NCBI RefSeq assembly: GCF_023073315.1
Contig: NZ_JADPJH010000022.1
Location: 617,917 to 681,916, forward strand
From: Bradyrhizobium sp. 1
GTDB lineage: Bacteria; Pseudomonadota; Alphaproteobacteria; Rhizobiales; Xanthobacteraceae
Direction: 5' to 3'
DNA: 64,000 nt
Below the pieces are notes generated by a model. It saw only the letters and a program-made list of their open reading frames with translations, ran no database searches and was not told the DNA's origin. The translations under genes were made by a program, and so were the position numbers. Each line of letters opens with the position of its first letter. Position 1 is the stretch's first letter. Shown here piece by piece: positions 51,602-59,533 of this stretch.

Positions 51602-52915
51602 TTACTTCGCTTGTTGGATTTGAGCGGCGGACTGAGCCCAGTCCGCCCGGTTGAATTCCCCATCCCACTTCGCGACCACAATCGCGGCGACCGCGTTGCC
51701 GATGGTGTTGGTGATGGCACGGGCCAGCGACATGAAGCGGTCGATACCGAGCAGCAGCGCGAGACCCTCCGCCGGTAATCCTGCCGCGATCACGGTCGCG
51801 GCCAGGGCGGCGAACGCGCCGCCGGTGACGCCGGCTGCGCCCTTGCTGGTGAACAGCATCACCACGAACAGGCTGAGCTGCTGCCCAGCGCTGAGTTCGA
51901 TGCCGTAGACCTGGGCGACGAACATGGTCGAGAGCGGCAGCGTCAGCGCGACGCCGTCGAGATTGAAGGAGTATCCGGAGGGAATGACGAGTCCGGCGAC
52001 GGCACGCCCCACGCCCGCCTTCGGCAGCTTCTCCATCATGCCTGGGATCGCCGTCTCCGACGACGAGGTGCCGAGCACCACGAGCAGCTCATTGCGGAGC
52101 AGGCGCAAGAGGTCCATCAAGCGGATGCCGGCGAGGCGGCAGATCGTGCCGAGAATGACAAAGATGAAGAACGCCATCATCGCCCAGGCGGTGCCGACCA
52201 GCAGCGCCAGTGCATAGAGCGTGGCCGCGCCGAACTTCGCCACAGTGAACGCCATGGCGCCGAAGGCGCCGATCGGCGCCAACGCCACGACGATATGGAC
52301 GACGCTGAACACCAGCTCGGTGATCCGCTCGAGGCCGGTGCGTAGTGGTGCGGCCTTCTCGCCGAGCAGCAACAGGGCGATGCCGCAGAGAAGCGCGAGC
52401 ACGAGTACCTGGAGCACGTCACCGGCCGCGAACGCACCGACGAAGCTTTCGGGGATCATGTGCTGGATATAGGCTGACAGCGATCCGACATGAGCCTGCT
52501 GATAACGGGCAACAGTCTCGGCCTGCTGCGCGGTGGCATGCGCCACGCCCGCACCGGGCTGAACCCAGCGCACCACGACAAAACTGATCAACAGGCAGAC
52601 GGTGGTCACGGCCTCGAAATAGGCAAAAGCCTTGAGCCCGATGCGGCCCACCGCTTTCATGTCGCCGACCTGCGCGATCCCGGTGACGACGACCAGGAAA
52701 ATCAGCGGCGCGATCGTCATCTTGATCAGCGAGATGAAGGCATCGCCGAGCGGCTTCAGCTCGACTGCAAAGGCCGGAAACAGAGCGCCAAGCAGCGCGC
52801 CGAGCGCGGCACCGGCGACCACAAGAACATACTGCTCGCGCCAGAGCGGCTTGCGGCGCCGTCCGGAAACGGGGGCCGATATTGGCTCAGACAGCGGAGT
52901 TGCGGCGATCTGCAA
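51602..52915 (-). CDS. Dicarboxylate/amino-acid:cation symporter, DctA/GltP family
   Basis: 437 residues from TTG 52913-52915, which has GGAGG 7 bases upstream; the longer frame from 52945 has no ribosome site. About eight membrane helices plus re-entrant loops; MTIAPLIFLVVVTGIAQVGD, GTSSSETAIPGMMEKL and GYSFNLDGVALTLPLSTMFV are the family signature, including the substrate-binding Asn-Leu-Asp. Probable importer of the substrate of this cluster. It heads the long minus-strand run and faces a LysR gene 131 bp away. Confidence 0.9.
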   Translation of the reverse strand: MQIAATPLSEPISAPVSGRRRKPLWREQYVLVVAGAALGALLGALFPAFAVELKPLGDAFISLIKMTIAPLIFLVVVTGIAQVGDMKAVGRIGLKAFAYFEAVTTVCLLISFVVVRWVQPGAGVAHATAQQAETVARYQQAHVGSLSAYIQHMIPESFVGAFAAGDVLQVLVLALLCGIALLLLGEKAAPLRTGLERITELVFSVVHIVVALAPIGAFGAMAFTVAKFGAATLYALALLVGTAWAMMAFFIFVILGTICRLAGIRLMDLLRLLRNELLVVLGTSSSETAIPGMMEKLPKAGVGRAVAGLVIPSGYSFNLDGVALTLPLSTMFVAQVYGIELSAGQQLSLFVVMLFTSKGAAGVTGGAFAALAATVIAAGLPAEGLALLLGIDRFMSLARAITNTIGNAVAAIVVAKWDGEFNRADWAQSAAQIQQAK

Positions 52916-53009
52916 TTGATTTCCTCCAACGCATTGTCGCGCCATGCGGAGTGGCGCCTTGTTATGGTTTTGCGACGTTTACATTGGACCAGCAGCGACC
53001 GAGGCGCTA

Positions 53010-53024
53010 ATGCCGTATCGGTAT
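53010..53024. promoter_or_regulatory. Possible LysR operator between the symporter gene and lysR
   Basis: ATGCCGTATCGGTAT is an imperfect inverted repeat (ATGCCG/CGGTAT) that fits the T-N11-A core of LysR boxes. It lies 23 bp before the LysR start, in the divergent gap, where an autoregulatory site is expected. Weak evidence: one short motif. Confidence 0.35.
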
Positions 53025-53046
53025 GATTTGAGGACAAAACTGCATC

Positions 53047-54012
53047 ATGGACCTGGTCTGGCTCGAGGATTTCCTTGCCATCGCCGAGGAGGGCGGGTTC
53101 TCACGTGCCGCCAAGCGCCGGCATGTGACGCAGCCCGCGCTGAGCCGTCGCATCAGGTCACTCGAGGAGTGGCTCGGAACGCCGCTGTTCGAACGCTCCA
53201 CACACACGATCACGCTGACGCCGGCCGGCGAAAGTTTTCGCCCCGTTGCGGAAGACGTGCTGCGCAGGGTTTCAGTCGGACGCGAGGAAGCGCTCGAGGT
53301 CGCTCGGCTGAAAGCAGAGACCATCACTTTTGCGGCCACGCACGCGCTGTCGCAGACCTTCTTTCCGGAATGGATCCGCAATTCCGATAGCGCACGGGCC
53401 GACTCCGCCGTGCAGCTCGTCGCTTCCAACTTTGCCGGTTGCGAGAAGCTGCTGCTGGATGCGCACGCCCACTTCCTGCTGGCCCATCATCATCCATCGC
53501 TTGTGACCCGGCTCGACATGGAGCGCTTCCAGCGTTTTGAGCTTTCGAACGATCTCCTGATCCCGATCACCGCGCCGATGACGAAGCCGTCGCGCGGCGC
53601 GCGCCGCGGCAAAGCCAAGCCGCGCTACACCCTGCCCGGGACGGCCGATGCGCCGCTGCCCTATCTCGCCTATCACCCGGGCTCGGGCGTCGGACGCATC
53701 GTCACGTCGTTTCTGGCTGTGAAGGAGCCGTCGGCCTTTCTCGTTCCGAGCTTCGCCGCGCCGGTCATGCTCCTGGTCGACATGGCGCGCGAGGGCCGCG
53801 GCATTACCTGGGCTGCGCAGAGCCTGGTCCAAGCCGATCTCGACAGCGGCCGCCTGATGCACGCCGGCGGGACGGATTGGGCCATCGCCATCACCGTCTC
53901 CCTGTTCCGCCCGCGCGCCCGCATGACCCGCGCCGCCGAAAATTTCTGGAATATTGTTCGAAAGGGCCGCGCGGGCGGAAAATCCGCCTCGCCTGCACCA
54001 CGGGCAAGGTGA
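53047..54012 (+). CDS. LysR-family transcriptional regulator
   Basis: 321 residues. Helix-turn-helix: LVWLEDFLAIAEEGGFSRAA, then KRRHVTQPALSRRIRSLEEW and LGTPLFERS. The effector domain follows. A Lys/Arg-rich insertion sits in the middle (SRGARRGKAKPR). Divergent from the dctA-like operon, which it most likely controls in response to a pathway acid. Confidence 0.93.
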   Translation: MDLVWLEDFLAIAEEGGFSRAAKRRHVTQPALSRRIRSLEEWLGTPLFERSTHTITLTPAGESFRPVAEDVLRRVSVGREEALEVARLKAETITFAATHALSQTFFPEWIRNSDSARADSAVQLVASNFAGCEKLLLDAHAHFLLAHHHPSLVTRLDMERFQRFELSNDLLIPITAPMTKPSRGARRGKAKPRYTLPGTADAPLPYLAYHPGSGVGRIVTSFLAVKEPSAFLVPSFAAPVMLLVDMAREGRGITWAAQSLVQADLDSGRLMHAGGTDWAIAITVSLFRPRARMTRAAENFWNIVRKGRAGGKSASPAPRAR

Positions 54013-54073
54013 CGCCCTTGCCCGACAGCCCTAGCATGGAACTTGCATAAATTCTGGGCGACATGGACGCCGC

Positions 54074-54973
54074 ATGAACCTCATCAGTCTCGATATCCGC
54101 ATGCTCCGGTCGCTGATCTCGGTGGTCGAGACCGGCAGCATCACCGAGACCGCGCGCCGGCTGGGCCGCACCCAGCCGGCGATCACGCTGCAATTGCAGC
54201 GGCTGGAAGAACTGACCGGCAAGCAATTGTTCGATCATGCCGGTCGAAGGCTGACGCTGACCGACGACGGCACCACGGTCCTCACTTACGCCAAATCCAT
54301 CCTGAGGTTGCATGACGAGCTGATCTCGCAACTGGCATCACAGGAGATCGAGGGCCAGGTCGTGCTCGGCACGCCCGATCTCTATGCCGCGTTCATGCTG
54401 CCGCAGATCCTCAGCGTGTTCCGAAAATCCTTTCCCCGTGTCCAGGTCGAGCTCAATTGCGCGCTGTCGACGCCGCTGGTCGGCCTCGTCAAGCGCGGCG
54501 ATGTCGACATCGCGCTCGTCACCCGCATGAATGATTTCACCGGCGGCCAGGTGGTGCGGCGCGAACAGCTGGTCTGGATGACGGGCGAGCAATCCGCGGC
54601 GCACCAGGAACGCCCGATCCCGCTGGCGCTCCTGCCGCCCGGCAACATCTATCGCGACTACGCCATCGATACGCTGGAGCGCGCGAATTTGCGCTGGCGC
54701 ATCGCCTGCGTCAGTGAAAGCGTCGGCGGCCTTCAGGCTGCGGCGTTTGCCGGCATGGCCGTGACCGTGCTCGGCCGCAGCGCGCTGGTGCCGGCGATGC
54801 GCGAGATCGGACCGAACGAAGGCCTGCCGCCGCTGCCGAAGATCGAGCTGCTGCTCTACAAATCCAGCGGCGCGACCTCGAAGGCGGCGACGGCCTTGCA
54901 CGATTATCTCGCGCATTACCTGCGGCTCGACGAAGAACTCAGCGGCCGCGGCGCGCCGATCGAGCTGGGCTAG
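54074..54973 (+). CDS. LysR-family transcriptional regulator, second
   Basis: 299 residues. The DNA-binding domain is LRSLISVVETGSITETARRL followed by GRTQPAITLQLQRLEELTGK and QLFDHAGRR. A periplasmic-binding-like effector domain follows. It lies 61 bp after the first LysR gene on the same strand, but its targets are not evident. The two are not close copies. Confidence 0.92.
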   Translation: MNLISLDIRMLRSLISVVETGSITETARRLGRTQPAITLQLQRLEELTGKQLFDHAGRRLTLTDDGTTVLTYAKSILRLHDELISQLASQEIEGQVVLGTPDLYAAFMLPQILSVFRKSFPRVQVELNCALSTPLVGLVKRGDVDIALVTRMNDFTGGQVVRREQLVWMTGEQSAAHQERPIPLALLPPGNIYRDYAIDTLERANLRWRIACVSESVGGLQAAAFAGMAVTVLGRSALVPAMREIGPNEGLPPLPKIELLLYKSSGATSKAATALHDYLAHYLRLDEELSGRGAPIELG

Positions 54974-55082
54974 ACCGGAAAAACTCGAAAACAACCCCAT
55001 GCACAGTAGAACGGCCCTTGTTTGCAAAGGGGTTTTCCCGCCGGCTTGCAGCACGCCGGCGGCGGCGCGAAGCTCATCGGAT

Positions 55083-56183
55083 TCAGCGAACGAGACGATT
55101 GCCGCCAGCGGCCGCACGGCTCGTATCTGACGCCGGCGCAACCCTCACGACAATGCTGAGCGGCGCGCCGTTGCGCTGCACGGCGAGCTTCACCTCCTCG
55201 CCGACGCGGGCAAGACCGATGGTGTTGCGGAGCTGCGCGGCGGTGCGGATCGGGCGGTCGTCGGCCCCGGTGACGATATCGCCCTTGCGCAGCCCTGCCC
55301 GCTCGGCGGGCGAATCCGCCGCAACGTCGGCGATGACGGCACCTTGAACGAGCCCCTTGTTGAGCGCCGGATGCAAGTCCTTCAGCGAGATGCCGATGCG
55401 GCCGCGCTCGACGCGGCCGTTGGCGATGATCTGCTCCATCACCTTGCGCGCCATGTTGACGGGAATCGCGAAGCCGATGCCGACATTGCCGCCCGCAGGC
55501 GAAATGATCGCCGAGTTGATGCCGACCAGCTCACCGCGCAGGCTGACCAGCGCGCCGCCGGAATTGCCGGGATTGATCGCTGCGTCGGTCTGGATGAAAT
55601 CCTCATAGCCCTGCTTGCCGAGGCCGGTGCGGCCCAGCGCGCTGACGAGGCCTGATGTCACCGTCTGGCCGAGACCGAAGGGATTGCCGATCGCAAGCAC
55701 GAAGTCGCCGACGTCGATCGCATCGCTGTCGCCGAACGCAAGCGCCTTGAGCCCGGCCGGGTTCTGGATCTGGAGGACCGCCACATCCGTGGGCGGATCC
55801 CGGCCGATCACCTTGGCGGAAAACTGCCGGCCGTCCTTGGTCGTGATCTGAACGGCGGAGGTGCCCTCGACCACGTGATTGTTGGTCAGCACATAGCCGC
55901 GTTGTGCGTCGACGATGACCCCGGATCCGGTCGCATTGACCTCTTTCTCGATCTGTTTGGGAACGTCGAAGAACTCCCGGAACAGCGGGTCGCGGTAAAG
56001 CGGATTGTCCTCCCGCACCCGGCCGTGCACGGAGATGTTGACGACGGCCGGCGTCACCTGGCGGACCAGCGGCGCGAGGGTCGGCACCGGGCTGCCCGCT
56101 CTGAGATCGGGGATTTGGCCGGCGGCAGGCTGCAACGGCATGAGCACCAGCATCGCCAGCAACAGCAAACGGACAGCCTTCAT
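55083..56183 (-). CDS. DegP/HtrA-type periplasmic serine protease
   Basis: 366 residues from ATG 56181-56183, with AGGTGA 6 bases upstream. Signal/anchor MKAVRLLLLAMLVLMPLQPA. Trypsin-like triad intact: His103 (LTNNHVV), Asp133 (PPTDVAVLQI), Ser208 (NPGNSGGAL). A single PDZ domain (VIADVAADSPAERAGLRKGD) ends the protein, so it is DegS/HtrA2-like rather than two-PDZ DegP. It degrades or refolds damaged envelope proteins. It is the last gene of the heat-shock run. Confidence 0.93.
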   Translation of the reverse strand: MKAVRLLLLAMLVLMPLQPAAGQIPDLRAGSPVPTLAPLVRQVTPAVVNISVHGRVREDNPLYRDPLFREFFDVPKQIEKEVNATGSGVIVDAQRGYVLTNNHVVEGTSAVQITTKDGRQFSAKVIGRDPPTDVAVLQIQNPAGLKALAFGDSDAIDVGDFVLAIGNPFGLGQTVTSGLVSALGRTGLGKQGYEDFIQTDAAINPGNSGGALVSLRGELVGINSAIISPAGGNVGIGFAIPVNMARKVMEQIIANGRVERGRIGISLKDLHPALNKGLVQGAVIADVAADSPAERAGLRKGDIVTGADDRPIRTAAQLRNTIGLARVGEEVKLAVQRNGAPLSIVVRVAPASDTSRAAAGGNRLVR

Positions 56184-56232
56184 CGTCGTCACCTGCTATT
56201 GTCGGAAATAAATCGGAAGAGGTTCGCGAACC

Positions 56233-56349
56233 TCACGCCGCGTCAGGCAGCGGGGTGACCCAGCCTTGCAAGGCCAGGAACGGAACGGCCCAGGCCGCCG
56301 AGGCCGAGCCGAGCAGCGCGAGTGCCAGGACGGTCTGCGTGAGCATCAT
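56233..56349 (-). CDS. 38-residue secreted or membrane peptide
   Basis: MMLTQTVLALALLGSASAAW followed by AVPFLALQGWVTPLPDAA. A hydrophobic helix with a signal-peptide look. Its ATG overlaps the stop of the upstream 111-residue gene (ATGA, with a second ATG), so coupling is likely, and it ends 49 bp before the protease gene. Too short for family assignment. Confidence 0.6.
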   Translation of the reverse strand: MMLTQTVLALALLGSASAAWAVPFLALQGWVTPLPDAA

Positions 56350-56681
56350 AGGCGCCGCCCCTTTGCGGCGGCCCACGGCCGCCGCAATCGCATCGGTACG
56401 CCACCGCCCCGCGGCGGATCATCATTGTCATTGTCGGCGTCGAGCTGGCGCAACGCCGCCAGGACGTCGGTGAGCCGGATGGTGTGGCCCATGCCGGGAA
56501 TCTCGCGCAACGCCGGACAGGACTCGACCGCGTACATGTCGGACGCCCAGGACGACAGGATGATCCGCTTCTCCGGAGTGGAGAGATCCTCCGCGTTCAG
56601 GACGTCAGCGGGAGCGTCGTAGTGGGCAGCGGGATGAAACAGCGGATTGAGCGTACTGGCATTTGGATTCACATTGGTCAT
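56346..56681 (-). CDS. Hypothetical protein, 111 residues, heat-shock locus
   Basis: The centre reads DLSTPEKRIILSSWASDMYA followed by VESCPALREIPGMGHTIRLT. I recall proteins with this Pro-Glu-Lys-Arg-x-Ile-Leu-x-Ser-Trp-Ala-Ser-Asp block next to stress genes in rhizobia, with no known function. The ATG at 56679-56681 has GGAGG 8 bases upstream. A basic tail (MRLRRPWAAAKGRRL) ends it. Coupled to the 38-residue gene and then to the protease. Confidence 0.78.
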   Translation of the reverse strand: MTNVNPNASTLNPLFHPAAHYDAPADVLNAEDLSTPEKRIILSSWASDMYAVESCPALREIPGMGHTIRLTDVLAALRQLDADNDNDDPPRGGGVPMRLRRPWAAAKGRRL

Positions 56682-56731
56682 CTCTTACGCCTCCCTCATA
56701 CTCCTTTCCAAGAGACGGATTGATTGACGAT

Positions 56732-56760
56732 GGAACGGCGGCGCGCGTCGCCGCCGTCCC
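56732..56760. terminator. GC-rich stem-loop between hsp20 and the 111-residue gene
   Basis: GGAACGGCGGCG and CGCCGCCGTCCC are reverse complements with one mismatch and a 5-base loop. No U-run follows on either strand, so it may cut or stabilise the mRNA rather than terminate fully. Confidence 0.45.
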
Positions 56761-56768
56761 GTTTCACG

Positions 56769-57260
56769 CTAGTGCGTGTTGATCGCGATGCGCTTGACGT
56801 CTTCGCGCGCCTTCTCTGATTTCGGCAGCGACACGGTCAGGACGCCGTTCTTGAACGACGCCTCGGCCTTGTCTTCCTCGACGCCCTCCAGCGGGATCTG
56901 CCGCTCAAAGGCGCCGTAGTAGCGCTCGGTGAAGTACCTGCCTTCGCCATTGCGCTCCGCCTTCTTCTCGCCGCGGACGGTCAGGACGCCATTGGCGATC
57001 TCGACCTGAACGTCCTTCTCGGTCAGGCCGGGAAGCTCGGCCGAAACGGTCAGCGTCGTGTCGGTCTCGCTGAGCTCGACCTTCGGCCAGCCGAAACGAC
57101 CCTCCATCAGCGGCGACAGGCTGGCCCCGCCGAAGCCGCGGAAGACGTCGTCGAACAGACGGTTCATCTCGCGATGAAGCGTCAGGAAGGGATCGAAGCT
57201 GTCGCGCGCGGGCGCGAGCTCCTGGTTCCTCGACCAGGGAATGAGATCACGAAAAGCCAT
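56769..57260 (-). CDS. Small heat-shock protein Hsp20
   Basis: 163 residues. The alpha-crystallin domain runs from about 55 to 145, with LSETDTTLTVSAELPGLTEK, GVLTVRGEKKAERNGEGRYF and the conserved Ala-x-x-x-Asn-Gly-Val-Leu motif (ASFKNGVLTVSLP). The C-terminal anchoring motif is IAI in KRIAINTH. It forms oligomers and holds unfolding proteins. Its leader folds into a hairpin that covers the ribosome site. Confidence 0.95.
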   Translation of the reverse strand: MAFRDLIPWSRNQELAPARDSFDPFLTLHREMNRLFDDVFRGFGGASLSPLMEGRFGWPKVELSETDTTLTVSAELPGLTEKDVQVEIANGVLTVRGEKKAERNGEGRYFTERYYGAFERQIPLEGVEEDKAEASFKNGVLTVSLPKSEKAREDVKRIAINTH

Positions 57261-57266
57261 GGTTCT

Positions 57267-57286
57267 CTCCTTGATGCATCAGGGAG
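57267..57286 (-). ncRNA. Candidate RNA-thermometer hairpin of the 163-residue hsp20 gene
   Basis: In the mRNA, CUCCCUGAUGCAUCAAGGAG pairs CUCC with the ribosome site GGAG and UGA with UCA, with one C-A mismatch and a UGCA loop. The GGAG is then 6 bases from the start codon (57260). A small imperfect helix closing the ribosome site just ahead of a heat-shock gene is the design of a thermosensor. Seen in sequence; melting behaviour is not known. Confidence 0.5.
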
Positions 57287-57337
57287 CGCGGCCCGCGCAT
57301 CCGCGCGCCGCGTTCCGCCATTGGATGGATCGAGCGC

Positions 57338-57799
57338 TTATGCCGCTTTCTTCTGCTCGATCTGCGATGCTGCAGGGGCGCCGCCCGAGATCGGAATCCG
57401 GCGGGGCTTCATGGCTTCCGGAAGCTCGCGGATGAGGTCGATGATCAGGAGCCCGTCCCGGAACGAGGCCTGCTTCACCTGGACGTAATCGGCGAGATTG
57501 AACACGCGCCGGAACGGACGCGCGGCGATGCCCTGGTAGAGGTATTCGCGCGCAGCGGTCTCGGGCTTGCGGCCCTCGATGCTAAGCGCATTTTGCTCGG
57601 CTGTGACCGTAATGTCGCTGGCGCCGAAACCCGCCACGGCAAGGCTGATCCGGTAATGGTCTTCGCCGGAACGCTCAATGTTGTAGGGGGGATAATGGTC
57701 CTCGGTCGCCTGGCGCAACGTGCTGTCGACGAGGTCGGCCAGGTGATCGAAGCCGATGCTGGAGCGCCACAGGGGCGCGAAGTCGAAACTGGTCCTCAT
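57338..57799 (-). CDS. Small heat-shock protein Hsp20, class A (IbpA-like)
   Basis: 153 residues from ATG 57797-57799, with AGGAGG 8-9 bases upstream. N-terminal LWRSSIGFDHLADLVDSTLR, then YPPYNIERSGEDHYRISLAV, the IbpA-type beta-2 strand, YLYQGIAARPFRRVFNLADY and ASFRDGLLIIDLIRELPE. The C-terminal IPI motif is in RRIPISGG. This is the class regulated by ROSE elements in Bradyrhizobium. It lies 77 bp upstream of the other hsp20 gene on the same strand. Confidence 0.95.
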   Translation of the reverse strand: MRTSFDFAPLWRSSIGFDHLADLVDSTLRQATEDHYPPYNIERSGEDHYRISLAVAGFGASDITVTAEQNALSIEGRKPETAAREYLYQGIAARPFRRVFNLADYVQVKQASFRDGLLIIDLIRELPEAMKPRRIPISGGAPAASQIEQKKAA

Positions 57800-57925
57800 A
57801 ACCAAGTCCTCCTAAGAGCAAGATGGATACGAAGGAGCGCAAGACAGATCTCAGACTTGATCCGAAGACCGGCCCGGCGCCCGTGCCGGACCCGATTGAG
57901 CATCCGGCACACCGCTCTCGCGGCA
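57800..57925 (-). ncRNA. ROSE-type RNA thermometer in the hsp20 leader
   Basis: In the mRNA, UUGCUC (57821-57816) faces AGGAGGA (57813-57807), the hallmark ROSE stem in which a U-[UC]-G-C-U motif pairs imperfectly with the ribosome site. Farther 5', GUGCCGGA (57910-57903) and UCCGGCAC (57890-57883) form an 8-bp hairpin, as expected for the supporting stems. The leader is about 125 nt from the promoter candidate. At low temperature the ribosome site is masked; heat opens it. This fits the known control of Bradyrhizobium small heat-shock genes. Confidence 0.8.
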
Positions 57926-57931
57926 AAAAAT

Positions 57932-57959
57932 GAATTAGAAAAAGGCAAGTTGGTTTCAA
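57932..57959 (-). promoter_or_regulatory. Probable hsp20 promoter
   Basis: On the minus strand TTGAAA (57959-57954) and TAATTC (57937-57932) are separated by 16 bases. This fits a sigma-70 promoter; CTTGAAA also resembles the sigma-32 -35 box. ROSE-controlled genes typically use the housekeeping form. Confidence 0.5.
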
Positions 57960-58027
57960 GAGGCCGGTCAAAAAATTTTCGAGGGGCAGCCCGCCGCCAG
58001 CCTGCCGGTCCCAACCGCGGATTTCCC

Positions 58028-59524
58028 TCACCCCTTCGCCCGCGCGCGGGCTTCCTCCCGCAACGCCAGCTTCGGCCAGAACTTCGCCCAGGGCTGCGCC
58101 TGTTCGAACGCCGCGGCGATGCGGAAGATCGTGGGCTCATCCAGCCAGGGCGCGACGATCTGAAGGCCGATCGGCATGCCGTCGCGATCAAAGCCGCAGG
58201 GCAGCGTCGCGGCCGGGAGGCCGGCGAGATTGATCGGCCAGGTGAAAGGCGACCAGCCGAGATGTGGATCGACCTTGCTGCCGTCGATCATGCCGACGCC
58301 GATCTGGCCGGCCTCGAACGCTGTTACCGCAACTGTCGGCGTCACCAACGCATCGACGCGCTCGAACAATTTCACGAAAGCGCTGCGCGCCTGGCCGCGG
58401 CGGTAACCAGCCTCGATATAGTCCGTACCGCTGTAGCTGCGACCGGCGCTGACGACATCGCGATAATCGGCTTCGGAGCTTGAGAGATCGGCCGTGGTCT
58501 TGGTCGCAACCGCCGCCGCCTGCTCGGTGAAGGCGATCGGCTTCAGCGTATGCTCCAGAATGCCGGGATCGAGACCCGGACCATCCATGGTGACCTGCGC
58601 GCCGCAGGAATCGAGAATGGCGAGCGCCTTCTCGAACGCCGCACGCACCTCGGCGCTGATCGTAGCATAGCCGAGATCGGCGCTGGCGCCGATGCGGATG
58701 CCGTTCAACGGGGCGGCGCTGGTATCGAAGCGACGGGACGGCACGGGCAGACTCGCGGCATCGCGCATATCATAGCCAGCGATAATCTCCAGCGTCAGCG
58801 CGGCATCCGCAACCGTGCGCGTGATCGGCCCGGTATGGGCGAGCGAGGCCCAGGACGGCGGCGAGAAGCCGGGCGAGCGCGGCACGAGACCGAATGTCGG
58901 CTTCAATCCGAAAACACCGCAAAACGATGAAGGCACGCGGATCGAGCCGACACCGTCGGTGCCGATCGCAATCGGTCCACAGCCCGCAGCAACACCCGCT
59001 GCAGCGCCGCCGCTCGATCCGCCGCTGGTGCGGCCGGGATTCCAGGGGTTTCGCGTGGTGCCAGTGACGGGGCTGTCGGCCGTCAGCTTGTAGCCGGACT
59101 CGCAGGTCGTCGTCTTGCAGGTGATGATCGCACCTGACGCCTTCAGCGCCGACACCACGGCCGCATCGGCCTCGGGCACAAAACTCTTGTTCATCGGCGA
59201 GCCGCCATAAGCCGGCACACCCGCAACGAAGACCAGATCCTTGATCGTGACGGGTACGCCGGCGAGCGGCCCCTTGGCCTCGCCCGCACGCATCTCCTTC
59301 GTAAGACGATCGGCATCCGACCTCGCCTGCTCGTACATCGGCGTCACCACCGCGTTGCAGGTCTTGCTCGTCGCCTCCAGCGCAGCAATTGTGTCGTCAA
59401 CGACATCGCGCGGAGTAAACGCCTTTCGCCGATAGCCGGCCATGATCTCGGCTGCAGAAAGCGCGCCAAGGCCAGTCGGCGCCGGCGGGAAGGCCGTTCG
59501 GCCGTTACCATCAGTCATCATCAA
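58028..59524 (-). CDS. Amidase, amidase-signature family
   Basis: 498 residues. The Ser-Ser-Lys triad is visible: Lys in GVPVTIKDLVF, then GRTSGGSSGGAAAGVAAGCG and the nucleophile Ser in GTDGVGSIRVPSSFCG. It hydrolyses a carboxamide to an acid and ammonia or an amine. It lies 9 bp after the CoxM-like gene, so it probably acts on the product of the molybdenum hydroxylase. No signal peptide, so cytosolic. Confidence 0.93.
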   Translation of the reverse strand: MMMTDGNGRTAFPPAPTGLGALSAAEIMAGYRRKAFTPRDVVDDTIAALEATSKTCNAVVTPMYEQARSDADRLTKEMRAGEAKGPLAGVPVTIKDLVFVAGVPAYGGSPMNKSFVPEADAAVVSALKASGAIITCKTTTCESGYKLTADSPVTGTTRNPWNPGRTSGGSSGGAAAGVAAGCGPIAIGTDGVGSIRVPSSFCGVFGLKPTFGLVPRSPGFSPPSWASLAHTGPITRTVADAALTLEIIAGYDMRDAASLPVPSRRFDTSAAPLNGIRIGASADLGYATISAEVRAAFEKALAILDSCGAQVTMDGPGLDPGILEHTLKPIAFTEQAAAVATKTTADLSSSEADYRDVVSAGRSYSGTDYIEAGYRRGQARSAFVKLFERVDALVTPTVAVTAFEAGQIGVGMIDGSKVDPHLGWSPFTWPINLAGLPAATLPCGFDRDGMPIGLQIVAPWLDEPTIFRIAAAFEQAQPWAKFWPKLALREEARARAKG

Positions 59525-59533
59525 CCCTGAGAG

